The position numbers and the translations under genes are program-made. From Neisseria perflava (GTDB lineage: Bacteria > Pseudomonadota > Gammaproteobacteria > Burkholderiales > Neisseriaceae), in the NCBI RefSeq assembly GCF_002863305.2, contig NZ_CP136962.1, positions 1,054,001 to 1,118,000 of the forward strand: DNA of 64,000 nt. The letters run 5' to 3'. Positions 1 to 9,122 of the stretch are shown in pieces; position 1 is the first letter of the stretch, and each line of letters starts with the position of its first letter. The notes beneath the pieces were generated by a model that made no database searches, was not told where the DNA came from, and saw only the letters and a program-made list of their open reading frames with translations.

Positions 1-2
1 GG

Positions 3-59
3 CTCAAGCGCGGTTTGGAAAGCGGCGACATCAACCAGTGCAACACTTTCAACAATTGA
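3..59 (+). CDS. C-terminal end of an unidentified protein (partial)
   Basis: The frame beginning at base 3 is open to a TGA at 57-59 and reads LKRGLESGDINQCNTFNN. The gene starts outside the window, so only 18 residues are visible and I cannot assign a family. A DUS-type hairpin 35 bases downstream is consistent with a plus-strand gene ending here. The other two plus frames stay open through this short stretch, so the frame choice rests on the stop and the terminator position. Confidence 0.45.
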   Translation, partial: LKRGLESGDINQCNTFNN

Positions 60-94
60 TTCGTCCAAGCAACACTGTTCTTTGATGTAACGAC

Positions 95-127
95 AAAAGG
101 CCGCCTGAATTCTTCAGACGGCCTTTT
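95..127 (+). terminator. DUS-containing hairpin terminator
   Basis: Inverted repeat of AAAAGGCCGCCTGAA (95-109) and TTCAGACGGCCTTTT (113-127). The left arm has one change from the AG-DUS (GCCGCC for GCCGTC), giving a G-T type mismatch in the stem. It follows the partial gene at the window start and precedes pgm. Confidence 0.75.
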
Positions 128-180
128 AGCCGTGTTAGAATAACGCCTATTATTTTCCCTTAAATTCAAAGGAAATCCAC

Positions 181-1563
181 ATGGCAAATATCGCCCGCGA
201 CATTTTCAAAGCCTACGACATCCGAGGCATCGTCGGTAAAACCCTGACCGACGAAGCTGCCTATTTAATCGGTAAAGCCATTGCCACCAAAGCCTCCGAA
301 AAAGGCATTACCCGCATCGCACTCGGTCGCGACGGCCGTTTGAGCGGTCCCGGCCTGATGGCACAAATTCAACGCGGTTTTACAGACAGCGGCATCGACG
401 TCCTCAACGTCGGCATGGTTGCCACCCCTATGCTCTACTTCGCAGCCATCAACGAATGCGGCGGCAGCGGCGTGATGATTACCGGCAGCCACAATCCGCC
501 CGATTACAATGGTTTCAAAATGATGCTCGGCGGCGACACGCTCGCAGGCGAAGCCATTCAAGAACTTTTAGCTATTGTTGAGAAAGACGGTTTTGTTGCC
601 GCCGACAAACAAGGCAACGTAACCGAAAAAGACATCTCCGGCGAATACCACAACAACATCGTCGGCCACATCAAGCTCAAACGCCCGATGAAAATCGTGA
701 TTGACGCGGGCAACGGTGTCGGCGGCGCATTTGCAGGCAAACTCTACAAAGGTTTGGGCAATGAAGTGACCGAACTTTTCTGCGAAGTGGACGGCAATTT
801 CCCTCATCACCACCCTGATCCTTCCAAACCGAAAAACCTGCAAGACCTCATTGTCGAGCTCAAAAACAGCGATGCCGAAATCGGCTTGGCATTTGACGGC
901 GATGCCGACCGCTTGGGCGTGGTCACCAAAGATGGCAACATCATCTATCCAGACCGCCAACTGATGCTTTTCGCGCAAGACGTGTTGAGCCGCAATCCTA
1001 AAGCCAAAGTGATTTTCGACGTCAAATCCACCCGCCTGCTCGCGCCTTGGATTAAAGAACACGACGGCGAACCTGTGATGGAAAAAACCGGCCACAGCTT
1101 CATCAAATCCACCATGAAAAAAACCGGCGCACTGGTTGCCGGCGAAATGAGCGGCCACGTTTTCTTTAAAGAACGCTGGTTCGGCTTCGACGATGGTATG
1201 TATGCCGGCGCACGCCTCTTGGAAATCCTGTCTGCCTTCGACAATCCGTCCGAAGTGTTGAACAAGCTACCGCAAAGCATTTCCACTCCGGAACTCAACA
1301 TCGACCTGCCGGAAGGCAGCAACGGCCACAAAGTGATTGAAGAGCTGGCTGCCAATGCCAAGTTTGAAGGTGCGACCGAAATCATCACCATCGACGGCTT
1401 GCGCGTTGAATTCCCTGACGGCTTCGGCCTGATGCGTGCTTCCAATACCACGCCGATTTTGGTATTGCGTTTTGAAGCGGATACGCAAGAAGCGATTGAA
1501 CGTATCCAAAACCAATTCAAAGCAGTCATTGAAAACAATCCAGCATTGAAATGGCCGCTGTAA
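181..1563 (+). CDS. pgm: Phosphomannomutase/phosphoglucomutase
   Basis: Alpha-D-phosphohexomutase of 460 aa, the usual length for the AlgC/Pgm type. It interconverts glucose-1-P and glucose-6-P (and mannose phosphates), feeding LOS core and sugar nucleotide synthesis in the cytoplasm. The phosphoserine loop TGSHNPP puts the catalytic serine at Ser103. The Mg-binding loop DGDADR is at 239-244, the sugar-specificity loop GEMSGH at 321-326, and the phosphate-binding loop RASNTTP at 419-425. The ATG at 181 has an AAAGGAAA ribosome site just upstream. It is a single gene ended by a DUS hairpin. The gene symbol follows neisserial usage; algC or manB are possible alternatives. Confidence 0.93.
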   Translation: MANIARDIFKAYDIRGIVGKTLTDEAAYLIGKAIATKASEKGITRIALGRDGRLSGPGLMAQIQRGFTDSGIDVLNVGMVATPMLYFAAINECGGSGVMITGSHNPPDYNGFKMMLGGDTLAGEAIQELLAIVEKDGFVAADKQGNVTEKDISGEYHNNIVGHIKLKRPMKIVIDAGNGVGGAFAGKLYKGLGNEVTELFCEVDGNFPHHHPDPSKPKNLQDLIVELKNSDAEIGLAFDGDADRLGVVTKDGNIIYPDRQLMLFAQDVLSRNPKAKVIFDVKSTRLLAPWIKEHDGEPVMEKTGHSFIKSTMKKTGALVAGEMSGHVFFKERWFGFDDGMYAGARLLEILSAFDNPSEVLNKLPQSISTPELNIDLPEGSNGHKVIEELAANAKFEGATEIITIDGLRVEFPDGFGLMRASNTTPILVLRFEADTQEAIERIQNQFKAVIENNPALKWPL

Positions 1564-1580
1564 GGGTTTAGGCTAAAACA

Positions 1581-1614
1581 AAAGGCCGTCTGAAAATCAT
1601 TTCAGACGGCCTTT
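1581..1614. terminator. DUS inverted-repeat terminator between pgm and rpe
   Basis: AAAGGCCGTCTGAAA and TTTCAGACGGCCTTT form a near-perfect stem. pgm (+) and rpe (-) converge here, so the hairpin can serve both. Confidence 0.8.
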
Positions 1615-1667
1615 AATATTAAACATTGATTATTTAAAGTTTGGAAACCAAGAATATCCCGGCTTAG

Positions 1668-2348
1668 TTATCCGACTTGCGCCAACTGTTGACGCATTTC
1701 ATCGATAACGGCTTTGTAATCCGGTTTGCCAAAAATCGCCGAACCGGCCACAAACGTATCCGCACCTGCCGCCGCAATTTCAGCAATATTGTCTGTCTTC
1801 ACGCCGCCATCGACTTCCAAGGCGATATGGCGGCCGCTTTGCCGTTCATACTCGTCCAACATCTCGCGCACTTTGCGGATTTTCACCAGCGTATTCGGGA
1901 TAAAGCTTTGTCCGCCAAAGCCAGGGTTGACCGACATCAGCAACACCATATCCAGTTTGTCCAAAACGTTTTCCAGAATATTGACCGGCGTAGCAGGATT
2001 CAATACTAAACCTGCCTGACAGCCGTATTCTTTAATCAAACCCAAGCTGCGGTCGATGTGGCGGCTGGCTTCCGGATGAAAGGTAATGATATTGGCACCG
2101 GCTTTGGCAAACGCATGAATCAAATCGTCCACCGGCTCAACCATCAAATGCACATCGACCGGCACGGTTGCATACGGTTTCAAAGCCGCGCAAACCATAG
2201 GGCCGAAAGTCAGATTCGGCACATAATGATTGTCCATCACATCAAAATGAATCAAATCCGCACCGGCGCGGATAACTTCGGCAACCTCTTCGCCCAAGCG
2301 GGCAAAATCGGCAGACAAAATACTGGGGGCAATACGGTAGTCGGTCAT
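1668..2348 (-). CDS. rpe: Ribulose-phosphate 3-epimerase
   Basis: 226-aa TIM-barrel epimerase that interconverts ribulose-5-P and xylulose-5-P in the pentose phosphate pathway. Visible motifs are the N-terminal [15 protein letters not shown] (His34, Asp36), His67 in VHLMV, the phosphate loop [10 protein letters not shown] (138-147) and the catalytic EVDGG (Asp180). Length and motifs match the family with no gaps. The ATG at 2348 is preceded on the minus strand by AGGAGAATAAAC, a good ribosome site. It is monocistronic, converging with pgm, and lies downstream of an unrelated AT-rich ORF on the same strand. Confidence 0.95.
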   Translation of the reverse strand: MTDYRIAPSILSADFARLGEEVAEVIRAGADLIHFDVMDNHYVPNLTFGPMVCAALKPYATVPVDVHLMVEPVDDLIHAFAKAGANIITFHPEASRHIDRSLGLIKEYGCQAGLVLNPATPVNILENVLDKLDMVLLMSVNPGFGGQSFIPNTLVKIRKVREMLDEYERQSGRHIALEVDGGVKTDNIAEIAAAGADTFVAGSAIFGKPDYKAVIDEMRQQLAQVG

Positions 2349-2397
2349 GTTTATTCTCCTAAAGTGTGTTCCTTTTGTTATATACCTAGAAATTAAA

Positions 2398-2904
2398 CTA
2401 TCTTTTATATTTTACTGTAAACAAAGGCTGTTCTAAATTCCAAGGCAAATTTTGTTCAGAAAATATTTTTTCTATTTTCTGAACAAAAATCTCCCACCTA
2501 GGATCATTCTCATCAAACTCTTCATATCCGATTAAACAACAATCCTGGCAAATAGATTTTAATTTATCAGTGCCCTCTAACATTTCTGTTGTCCAAATAT
2601 CCCTTTCTTGGCATGACATTTCATTATTATCAGCAAATGATGTAAGTTCTATATTAGCAATAATCGAAAACTCATGTTCCAAAGAGTTCAATTCCCCAGA
2701 AGGAAAGTCTAAATCAATTAATGACTCTAATAAACCACACTTTATAGCTCTATAAACAAACTCAATACCGACCTGAAATAAATATTTTCTATTTTCAAGA
2801 TTCATATCTAATGTCATAGGGAAAAAGTTAGATATCCCAAGCTCAATATCAGAACACCATTGCAATTTCTCATACATATTAAACAAATAACTTTGCTTTA
2901 ACAT
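2398..2904 (-). CDS. AT-rich hypothetical protein
   Basis: 168 aa, acidic, with no signal peptide or membrane segment and no family I recognise. It is clearly more AT-rich than rpe and pgm beside it and uses A/T-ending codons freely, which suggests recent acquisition. The start ATG at 2904 has a GAGGTTAAG ribosome site 3-4 bases upstream. A cysteine-bearing segment (residues about 110-125, ICQDCC) is the only notable local feature. Small acidic AT-rich orphans like this are often immunity proteins of toxin systems, but no toxin gene lies nearby, so that is only a guess. Confidence 0.6.
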   Translation of the reverse strand: MLKQSYLFNMYEKLQWCSDIELGISNFFPMTLDMNLENRKYLFQVGIEFVYRAIKCGLLESLIDLDFPSGELNSLEHEFSIIANIELTSFADNNEMSCQERDIWTTEMLEGTDKLKSICQDCCLIGYEEFDENDPRWEIFVQKIEKIFSEQNLPWNLEQPLFTVKYKR

Positions 2905-3226
2905 TACTTAACCTCACTTTTTACTGGGAATTTTAGTTTTAATGAAACTTCATTATTCTGTTGTAGTAAAGCTGATGTCATTATCGCATTTTTAACCCTA
3001 TGTTGTATGCCGCCGACAACATCTCTGCCGTCATTTTTATGAATTTACATTTCATATACATTAATGAAACTTATAATCACATAATAAGGCTTTGAAAATA
3101 AATTATTAGATTACATACACATTCAAAAAAATCTAACATCATTAACAAAAGTTAACTGCATTGATACTGCCTTTCACACGCTTATCGGTTATATTTCCAA
3201 ACCTGATGAAACATTAGGAAAACACC
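2905..3226. other. AT-rich intergenic region, no gene seen
   Basis: A 322-bp stretch between two divergent genes. It is strongly AT-rich, holds no credible ORF and has no DUS. A Shine-Dalgarno-like TAGGAAAA sits directly before the GTG start at 3227. Promoters for both flanking genes must lie here, but I could not pick a convincing -35/-10 pair. The AT-rich character continues that of the adjacent orphan ORF. Confidence 0.5.
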
Positions 3227-3655
3227 GTGTCTGTTGCACTTTCCCGCTATCCGACTTTTATTTTCTTAGCACTCGCCCTACTCTGTTCCAGCCTGCCTGC
3301 ACATGCCGGTCCGTTTCTGGCCACTTTGGACGACTTCCACCCGAATTGCGACATCCGACAGCTCAATTTATCCGCCGACCAACACGCCGCCCTGCGCCGC
3401 CTGCGTACCGACTTCAAACAAATCAACGATAAAGCCTACCGCAAAACCGTACGCTCCGACCGCAACCGCCGTCAAACCATCATCAAAATCCTCTCCGGCG
3501 ACTCATTCGACTCAAACGCCGCCCGCGATTATGTTGAAAACCGCTACCTCTCCAGCATGGACTATGCGGTAGATGAAATGGAAATCCAATACCGCTTCTA
3601 TCATCTGCTCAATCCGCGCCAACGCCAGCAATGGTTGTCTTCATGCTTGCGCTGA
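3227..3655 (+). CDS. Periplasmic protein, Spy/CpxP-like
   Basis: 142 aa with a clear signal peptide: a hydrophobic core at residues 11-24 and an AHA cleavage site near 27. The mature part is short, very Arg/Gln-rich and predicted helical, with an LSADQHAALRRLR segment and a C-terminal LNPRQRQQWL. These resemble the LTxxQ-type repeats of the Spy/CpxP family of stress-induced periplasmic chaperones. The start is GTG at 3227, since no in-frame ATG gives a signal peptide. It is followed at once by a DUS terminator. The Spy/CpxP assignment is by pattern only. Confidence 0.65.
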   Translation: MSVALSRYPTFIFLALALLCSSLPAHAGPFLATLDDFHPNCDIRQLNLSADQHAALRRLRTDFKQINDKAYRKTVRSDRNRRQTIIKILSGDSFDSNAARDYVENRYLSSMDYAVDEMEIQYRFYHLLNPRQRQQWLSSCLR

Positions 3656-3674
3656 TGGATAAATAAAAATACAA

Positions 3675-3708
3675 AAAGGCCGTCTGAAACCATATTCAGA
3701 CGGCCTTT
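3675..3708. terminator. DUS inverted-repeat terminator
   Basis: AAAGGCCGTCTGAA (3675-3688) and TTCAGACGGCCTTT (3695-3708) lie between the convergent genes ending at 3655 (+) and 3722 (-). Usable in both directions. Confidence 0.8.
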
Positions 3709-3721
3709 GCTTTTTTCAGCC

Positions 3722-4588
3722 TTAATCCAGCACTCTTTCTTCCGGCAACCGACCTGCCCAGTCGCAGGCAAACTGCCATGCCGAGCGGCCTGAACGGCTG
3801 CCGCGCATTTGCGCCCATTGCACCGCGGCTTGGCGCGCCGTATCGTCAAAAGGCACATTGAAATCGTCCAACCAGTTGGCAACTGCGGTCAAATAATCGT
3901 TTTGATCAAAAGGATAAAAACTCAGCCATAAGCCGAAGCGGTCGGAAAGGGAGATTTTCTCCTCGACGGCCTCTTTCTGATGGATTTCTCCGCGAATGCC
4001 CGTAGTACCGCCGTTTTCATCCATGTATTCGGGAATTAAATGACGGCGGTTGGAAGTGGCATAAACCAAAACATTGGTGCAACGTTGCGACAGTCCACCG
4101 TCTAAAGCAGTTTTCAAGGCTTTATAGGTTTCATCGCCGGCTTCAAACGACAAATCATCGCAGAAGACGATAAATTTCTCGGGACGCTCGGACAACAGCG
4201 TCAACAAAGCCGGCAAACTGATCAAATCGCTTTTATCCACCTCAATCAGCCGCAGGCCGCGCTCAGCGTATTCGTGCAACAACGCTTTAACCAAGGAGGA
4301 TTTCCCCGTACCGCGCGCGCCGGTCATCAAGACATTATTTGCAGGACGGCCTGCCAAAAATTGCTCGGTATTGCGTTTCAGCCTGTCGGTTTGCGAACCG
4401 ACTGCCGCCAATCTGCTCAAAGGAAACGTATGCGGACGCGGCAGGCTTTCCAAAATGCCTTTTTTACCCACGCTGTGCCAACGGTAGGCTAAAGCACGCC
4501 AGTCGGTTTTACCGGCTTCGTCAGGCAGGATTAAATCCAGACGGTTTAAAACGGAATTCGCTTTTTTCAAAAAATTGGATAATTTCAT
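3722..4588 (-). CDS. AAA+ ATPase, DUF815 family
   Basis: 288 aa from the chosen ATG at 4588 (MKLSNFLKKANS). The longer reading from 4630 would begin inside the ribE tail and the DUS and is rejected. Walker A GARGTGKSS is at about 90-98 and Walker B FIVFCDDL at about 139-146. A sensor-like ATSNRRHLIPE follows, and the C-terminus is RSGRSAWQFACDWAGRL. This is the typical DUF815 architecture: a cytoplasmic single-domain AAA+ protein of unknown client. It lies 16 bp downstream of ribE on the same strand with a DUS between them. Confidence 0.8.
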   Translation of the reverse strand: MKLSNFLKKANSVLNRLDLILPDEAGKTDWRALAYRWHSVGKKGILESLPRPHTFPLSRLAAVGSQTDRLKRNTEQFLAGRPANNVLMTGARGTGKSSLVKALLHEYAERGLRLIEVDKSDLISLPALLTLLSERPEKFIVFCDDLSFEAGDETYKALKTALDGGLSQRCTNVLVYATSNRRHLIPEYMDENGGTTGIRGEIHQKEAVEEKISLSDRFGLWLSFYPFDQNDYLTAVANWLDDFNVPFDDTARQAAVQWAQMRGSRSGRSAWQFACDWAGRLPEERVLD

Positions 4589-4604
4589 TTTGGCTTTCTT
4601 TTTT

Positions 4605-5219
4605 TCAGACGGCCTTTTGTGCCAATACACGCATCACGGTATCGACAACGGCTTGGGTTTGCGGATCGATTTCAATATTGATGAGGTCGCCTTCTTTGCG
4701 GCTGCCAAACAGGGTACGATCCAAAGTCTCCGGAATCAGGTGTACGCAAAATTCGCTGTCGCTGACTTCGCCTATGGTCAGGCTGCAACCGTCCAAACCG
4801 ACAAAGCCTTTGGTCAGGATGTAGGGTTTGAGGTTTTCCGGCAGCTCAAACCAGACTGTGCGGTTGAACTCGCTGGATTCGATACGGGAAATTCGGGTAA
4901 CCGCCATCACATGGCCGCTCATCACATGACCGCCGATTTCATCGCCAAACCGCGCCGCGCGTTCCAAATTGACACTGTCACCAACTTTCAAGCTGCCGAG
5001 ATTGGTTTTGCGTAAGGTTTCGTCCATCAAATCAAAGCTGACTTTGTTGCCGTCGATTCGGGTAATGGTCAGGCAGCAGCCATTGTTGGCAACAGAGGCG
5101 CCGGTTTGCAGATTGTCGGCGATTTCGGGGGGCAGCTCGACAGTGTGGGTACGAAAGTCGGGCGAAGGTTGGGCGATGTCTGTAATTTTGCCCATGCCTT
5201 GTACGATGCCTGTAAACAT
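4605..5219 (-). CDS. ribE: Riboflavin synthase, alpha subunit
   Basis: 204-aa lumazine-binding protein made of two similar beta-barrel repeats. The first starts at the family-typical MFTGIVQ and includes the GGHVMSGHV region; the second starts around residue 98 and includes GCSLTIGEV. It converts two 6,7-dimethyl-8-ribityllumazine molecules to riboflavin. The start is ATG at 5219; upstream in-frame codons give an uncharacteristic leader. The last codons and the stop, GCC GTC TGA, are themselves the core of a DUS, so the C-terminal Ala-Val derives from the uptake sequence. The gene is also called ribC in some genomes. Confidence 0.93.
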   Translation of the reverse strand: MFTGIVQGMGKITDIAQPSPDFRTHTVELPPEIADNLQTGASVANNGCCLTITRIDGNKVSFDLMDETLRKTNLGSLKVGDSVNLERAARFGDEIGGHVMSGHVMAVTRISRIESSEFNRTVWFELPENLKPYILTKGFVGLDGCSLTIGEVSDSEFCVHLIPETLDRTLFGSRKEGDLINIEIDPQTQAVVDTVMRVLAQKAV

Positions 5220-5344
5220 GATGTCTTCTTTCCGATGGTACGATAAGGCGGATATTGTAGCATTTTCCAGGCACAAAGGCCGTCTGAAAGCGGTGATGGC
5301 GATGGTTTGGGGTATAATCGGTTTTTTATTTCCGCAGCCCGATC

Positions 5345-6190
5345 ATGCTCAGCTACCGCCACGCCTTCCATGCCGGCAACCATGCCGATATGCTCAAGCA
5401 CTTTACCCTCTTCCTTGTCCTCGAATATTTCAACCGCAAAGACAAGCCTTATTGGTATATCGATACGCACAGCGGTGCCGGTTTGTATGATTTGAGCGGC
5501 GATGAAGCGCAAAAAGTCGGCGAATACAAACAAGGCATTGTGCTCTTGGAACAAGCTGACAAGCTGCCTGCCGAATTGGCCGAATTTGTAGGCCGTCTGA
5601 AACAAATACTGCCGCAAGACAACCTTTACTGCGGCTCGCCTTGGCTGGCACAGGCGATCACGCGCGACAGCGACAAAATGCGCCTCTTTGAGCTGCACCC
5701 TGCCGATTTTGTCCACTTGCAAAATAATATGCGCGAAGTCCGTCCTGCGCGTAAAGTACAGGTCAGCCAAGCGGACGGTTACCAAGGCCTGATTTCACTT
5801 CTGCCTCCTCCGCCGCGCCGCGCCGCCGTCTTGATTGATCCGCCCTACGAAGAAAAACAAGACTACCGCCGTGTCGTCCAAGTTTTGAAAGATGCTTTGA
5901 AACGCTTTGAAACCGGCTGCTACATGGTTTGGTATCCCTGCCTGAGCCGCGAAGAAAGCCGCAAACTGCCGGACGAACTCAAAAAAATCGCTCCCGACAA
6001 TTATCTGCACGCCGAGCTTCATGTCCATACGCCGCGCAGCGACGGTTTCGGTATGCACGGCAGCGGTATGTTCGTCATCAACCCGCCCTATATGCTTGCC
6101 GAACAGTTGCAAAACAATCTGCCCGAACTTTCCAAAATTTTGGCGCAAGATGCAGGTGCGCATTATGTATTGGAAAGCAAAACGAAATAA
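5345..6190 (+). CDS. rlmJ: 23S rRNA (adenine-2030 N6)-methyltransferase RlmJ
   Basis: 281 aa beginning MLSYRHAFHAGNHADMLKH, the RlmJ signature. It methylates A2030 of 23S rRNA using SAM. The catalytic DPPY motif is at 165-168 and the SAM-binding region DTHSGAGLYDL at about 40-50. A DUS lies in frame inside the gene (near 5589, encoding GRLKQ). A TATAAT at 5313-5318, 27 bp upstream of the ATG, is a plausible -10 box, although no good -35 is seen. The gene diverges from ribE. Confidence 0.93.
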   Translation: MLSYRHAFHAGNHADMLKHFTLFLVLEYFNRKDKPYWYIDTHSGAGLYDLSGDEAQKVGEYKQGIVLLEQADKLPAELAEFVGRLKQILPQDNLYCGSPWLAQAITRDSDKMRLFELHPADFVHLQNNMREVRPARKVQVSQADGYQGLISLLPPPPRRAAVLIDPPYEEKQDYRRVVQVLKDALKRFETGCYMVWYPCLSREESRKLPDELKKIAPDNYLHAELHVHTPRSDGFGMHGSGMFVINPPYMLAEQLQNNLPELSKILAQDAGAHYVLESKTK

Positions 6191-6320
6191 ACGCCGCTGT
6201 CTGAACGCATACCCAAGCGCTTCGATTTTGCCGCCATACCCGTTCAGACGGCCTTAACCCTTTATACTTAAGCCTTTTTCCACTACAATTCACAACATAA
6301 CAATTAACGGCCGTCCACTC

Positions 6321-6674
6321 ATGAATATACGCACACCCCTAGCCTGCACGCTCCTGCTTTGCGCGTGCAGCGAATCAGTAAAAAACGAATTTAAAGAAGA
6401 ATTTACCCAAAGTTTCCGCACCGAATTTGTCCGCTCGGCAACCGAAGCCTGCGTAGAAAAAGCCGCAGGAAAAAGCCCGTTTGATTCCGCGACCACTGAA
6501 AAAATCTGCCGCTGTATCGGCGAAAAAACAGTCGACCAAATCAATCCTGAAGAAGCGACCTCGCTTTTGGGCGGCAGCGACTCCATGAGCGACGAGCTGA
6601 AAAAACGCATCAAAGACACCAGCATCGCCTGCACTAAAGAAGTTTTAGGCATGGCCGACAGCAAAACCAAATGA
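6321..6674 (+). CDS. Small putative lipoprotein
   Basis: 117 aa. The N-terminus MNIRTPLACTLLLCAC has a short basic-hydrophobic signal ending in a lipobox-like LCAC (Cys16), so it is probably a lipoprotein. The mature part is charged and helical, with a conserved-looking ACVEKAAGKSPFDSATTEKICRC segment. That carries three cysteines (including a CRC pair) that could form disulphides in the periplasm. The function is unknown. It is followed by a short stem using a DUS (GCCGttttcagaCGGC, about 6689-6703), then fbp. Confidence 0.65.
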   Translation: MNIRTPLACTLLLCACSESVKNEFKEEFTQSFRTEFVRSATEACVEKAAGKSPFDSATTEKICRCIGEKTVDQINPEEATSLLGGSDSMSDELKKRIKDTSIACTKEVLGMADSKTK

Positions 6675-6741
6675 ACACGCCGTTTTCAGACGGCCTGAAA
6701 TTGAAAAATATTCGATTCAAACTTAGGAAAAGAGTGAAACC

Positions 6742-7716
6742 ATGAATACATTGAACCAATTCTTAGCCCAACACCTGCCCGAACACAAACTGCCGCAAGA
6801 GCTGGCCAGCGTATTGGAATCCGTAGCCGCCGCCTGTTTGGATATCAACGCCAAAGTCCGCCTCGGCGCACTTTCCGGCGTTTTGGGTATGGCAGGTACC
6901 GGCAACATCCAAGGCGAAGACCAAAAGAAACTCGATGTCATCGCCAACAACATCATGATTGATGTTTTAAAAGCCAATGCCAACATCGCAGGCCTTGCCA
7001 GCGAAGAAGAAGACACCTATGTCGCCACGCACGAAAACGGCGGCTATTTGGTATTGTTTGACCCGTTGGACGGCTCTTCCAATATCGACGTCAACATCTC
7101 CGTCGGCACCATTTTCTCCATTTTGGCGAAACCAGAAGGCGCATTGACTACCGAATCCTTCCTGCAAAAAGGCCGCGACCAAGTGGCTGCAGGCTATGTT
7201 TTATACGGTCCGCAAACACAACTGGTACTGACTGTCGGTCATGGCGTGTTCGTCTTCACTCTGGACGATGCCAACCAATTCCTGCTGACCAAAGAAAATC
7301 CGCGCGTTCCAGAATCTACTAAAGAATTCGCCATCAATATGTCCAACCAAAGACATTGGTTCGCCCCTGTTCAACAATACATTGACGAATTGCTGGCAGG
7401 CGAAACCGGCGTACGCGGCAAAAACTACAATATGCGCTGGGTAGCCAGCATGGTTGCCGAAATCCACCGCATCCTGATGCGCGGCGGCGTATTCATGTAT
7501 CCGCAAGACAAACGCGACCCATCCAAACCGGGCAAACTGCGCCTGATGTACGAAGCCAACCCGATGAGCCTGCTTATGGAACAAGCCGACGGCGCATCAA
7601 ACAACGCCATCGAAGCCATGCTCGACATCCAACCTACCGGCCTGCACCAACGTGTTGCCGTATTCATGGGCAGCCGCGAAGAAGTAGAATACGTTTACAA
7701 TCTGCATCAAAAATAA
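6742..7716 (+). CDS. fbp: Fructose-1,6-bisphosphatase class 1
   Basis: 324 aa. It hydrolyses fructose-1,6-bisphosphate to fructose-6-P, the gluconeogenic step that suits a lactate- and amino-acid-using Neisseria. The metal-binding signature [13 protein letters not shown] is at about 106-118, and the substrate region contains [12 protein letters not shown] near 275. Length and motifs are normal for class 1 enzymes. The ATG at 6742 follows AGGAAAAGAG. It is a single gene with a long DUS hairpin after it. Confidence 0.95.
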   Translation: MNTLNQFLAQHLPEHKLPQELASVLESVAAACLDINAKVRLGALSGVLGMAGTGNIQGEDQKKLDVIANNIMIDVLKANANIAGLASEEEDTYVATHENGGYLVLFDPLDGSSNIDVNISVGTIFSILAKPEGALTTESFLQKGRDQVAAGYVLYGPQTQLVLTVGHGVFVFTLDDANQFLLTKENPRVPESTKEFAINMSNQRHWFAPVQQYIDELLAGETGVRGKNYNMRWVASMVAEIHRILMRGGVFMYPQDKRDPSKPGKLRLMYEANPMSLLMEQADGASNNAIEAMLDIQPTGLHQRVAVFMGSREEVEYVYNLHQK

Positions 7717-7735
7717 TCGGATATATTGAAACCAA

Positions 7736-7773
7736 AAAAGGCCGTCTGAAATATGATTTTCAGACGGCCTTTT
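7736..7773. terminator. DUS inverted-repeat terminator between fbp and waaF
   Basis: AAAAGGCCGTCTGAAA and TTTCAGACGGCCTTTT around a short loop. It lies between convergent fbp and waaF and can end both transcripts. Confidence 0.8.
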
Positions 7774-7852
7774 GTTAAAAAATAAAAAAACAAAAATCAA
7801 AAGGGCAGATTCAAATCCACCCTTTGCTGTTTTCCATCTAGTCTTTATTGGA

Positions 7853-8872
7853 TTACGCCGAACGAGCCAGCTCTTCCGCCGCTTTTTGTACCCTATCCGG
7901 CGTCAGCTTGTTCAAACAATCCGTATGCCCCAACGGACATTCTCGCTTGAAACAAGGCGAGCAATCCAAATTCAAACTGACGATTTTTGCCTTTTGGCTT
8001 AGAGGCGGCGTATGGTCAGGGCTGGATGAGCCGTAAACCGCAACCAATTTCCGATCAAGCGCGGCCGCAAGGTGCATCAGACCGCTGTCGTTGCACACGA
8101 CCGTATCGGCGCAAGACAACAGATCAATCGCCTCCGGAAGATTGGTTTTGCCGCAAAGATTGGTACACAGGCCGTCTGAAAGTCGGTTGATTTCATCTGC
8201 AATATCGAAATCTTTTTGCGAACCAAACAGCCAAACCTGCCAACCTTCAGCCAAATAGCGGCGGCCAAGTTCGGCAAAATGACGCGCAGGCCAACGCTTG
8301 GCCGGGCCATATTCCGCACCGGGACAAAATGCCAAAATCGGTTTATCCGTCGTCAAACCATGTTTTGCCAAAGCGGCTTGACGGCTTTCGGGATCAATCG
8401 TGAAACAGGGATTATCTGAATGCCCGTTAAAATCCGCTTGGGTCGGATGCGCCAGCGCAGTATAGCGGTCAACCATCAGAGGCAATGCTGCCTTATCCAA
8501 CTTACGGATATCGTTCAGCAAAAAATAGCGCGACTCGCCGACGTAGCCCGTACGCTGCTTGATGCCCGTAGCCAAGGCAATGATGGCGGATTTGAGCGAA
8601 CCGGGCAAAACAATCACTTGATCATAGCCTTCTTTTCCCAATTCACGCCCGATACGCCAACGTTTTTTCAATTCCAACGCACCATGTCCAAACGGATTTT
8701 CCATCACACGGTTGATTTCAGGCATACGCTCAAATACAGCCATCGACCATTTGGGGGCAAAAGCATGAATAGTGCTGCCGGGATGCAGTTCATGCAAACG
8801 GCGATAAAGCGGTTGGGTCATGACGCAGTCACCAATCCAGCTTGGGGTAATAATCAGGATTTTTTTGGACAT
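7853..8872 (-). CDS. waaF: ADP-heptose:LOS heptosyltransferase II
   Basis: 339 aa from the ATG at 8872 (MSKKILIITPSWIGD). A six-codon extension would need a TTG start. It is a GT9-family glycosyltransferase that adds the second heptose to the LOS inner core on the cytoplasmic face of the inner membrane. The N-terminal ITPSWIGDCVMTQPL and the C-terminal nucleotide-sugar region CNDSGLMHLAAALD are typical of WaaF. The cysteine-rich tail (CSPCFKRECPLGHTDC) is also usual. A DUS lies in frame near 8170. It stands alone here, away from other LOS genes. Confidence 0.9.
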   Translation of the reverse strand: MSKKILIITPSWIGDCVMTQPLYRRLHELHPGSTIHAFAPKWSMAVFERMPEINRVMENPFGHGALELKKRWRIGRELGKEGYDQVIVLPGSLKSAIIALATGIKQRTGYVGESRYFLLNDIRKLDKAALPLMVDRYTALAHPTQADFNGHSDNPCFTIDPESRQAALAKHGLTTDKPILAFCPGAEYGPAKRWPARHFAELGRRYLAEGWQVWLFGSQKDFDIADEINRLSDGLCTNLCGKTNLPEAIDLLSCADTVVCNDSGLMHLAAALDRKLVAVYGSSSPDHTPPLSQKAKIVSLNLDCSPCFKRECPLGHTDCLNKLTPDRVQKAAEELARSA

Positions 8873-8980
8873 AATGGAATGTGTTTTCAATTTTGGCTTA
8901 TTGTAATACGATTTTTAAAAGACCGTCTGAAACTTGGTTTAATCGCCTAGATCAGAACGTACTAGTTGATACATATTATT

Positions 8981-9100
8981 TCAACAGATGCACTCTGGCT
9001 TGAGCGCGTGAAGCGTTTGTCTTCCCAATTTATCCGGCAAGTTCTGCAAATACCCAACCTGAACACCAGACCAAACAGCGGCAAGCAATATTTGCTTCAT
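8981..9100 (-). CDS. Possible 39-aa peptide
   Basis: ATG at 9100 to TGA at 8981. It reads MKQILLAAVWSGVQVG followed by a polar tail ending in two cysteines. The hydrophobic start could be a weak signal or membrane segment. There is no strong ribosome site (only AAAA before the ATG) and I recognise no family. It occupies the otherwise empty gap between waaF and guaB, directly upstream of the guaB terminator. It may be a chance ORF or a gene remnant. Confidence 0.25.
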   Translation of the reverse strand: MKQILLAAVWSGVQVGYLQNLPDKLGRQTLHALKPECIC

Positions 9101-9122
9101 TTTTAAAACCTTATAAAAACAG

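Noticed and set aside
568..1158. Long minus-strand ORFs opposite pgm, guaB, recB and other genes
   Set aside because: They mirror real genes with known motifs on the other strand and show compositional bias (His/Phe/Val runs) typical of antisense shadow frames.
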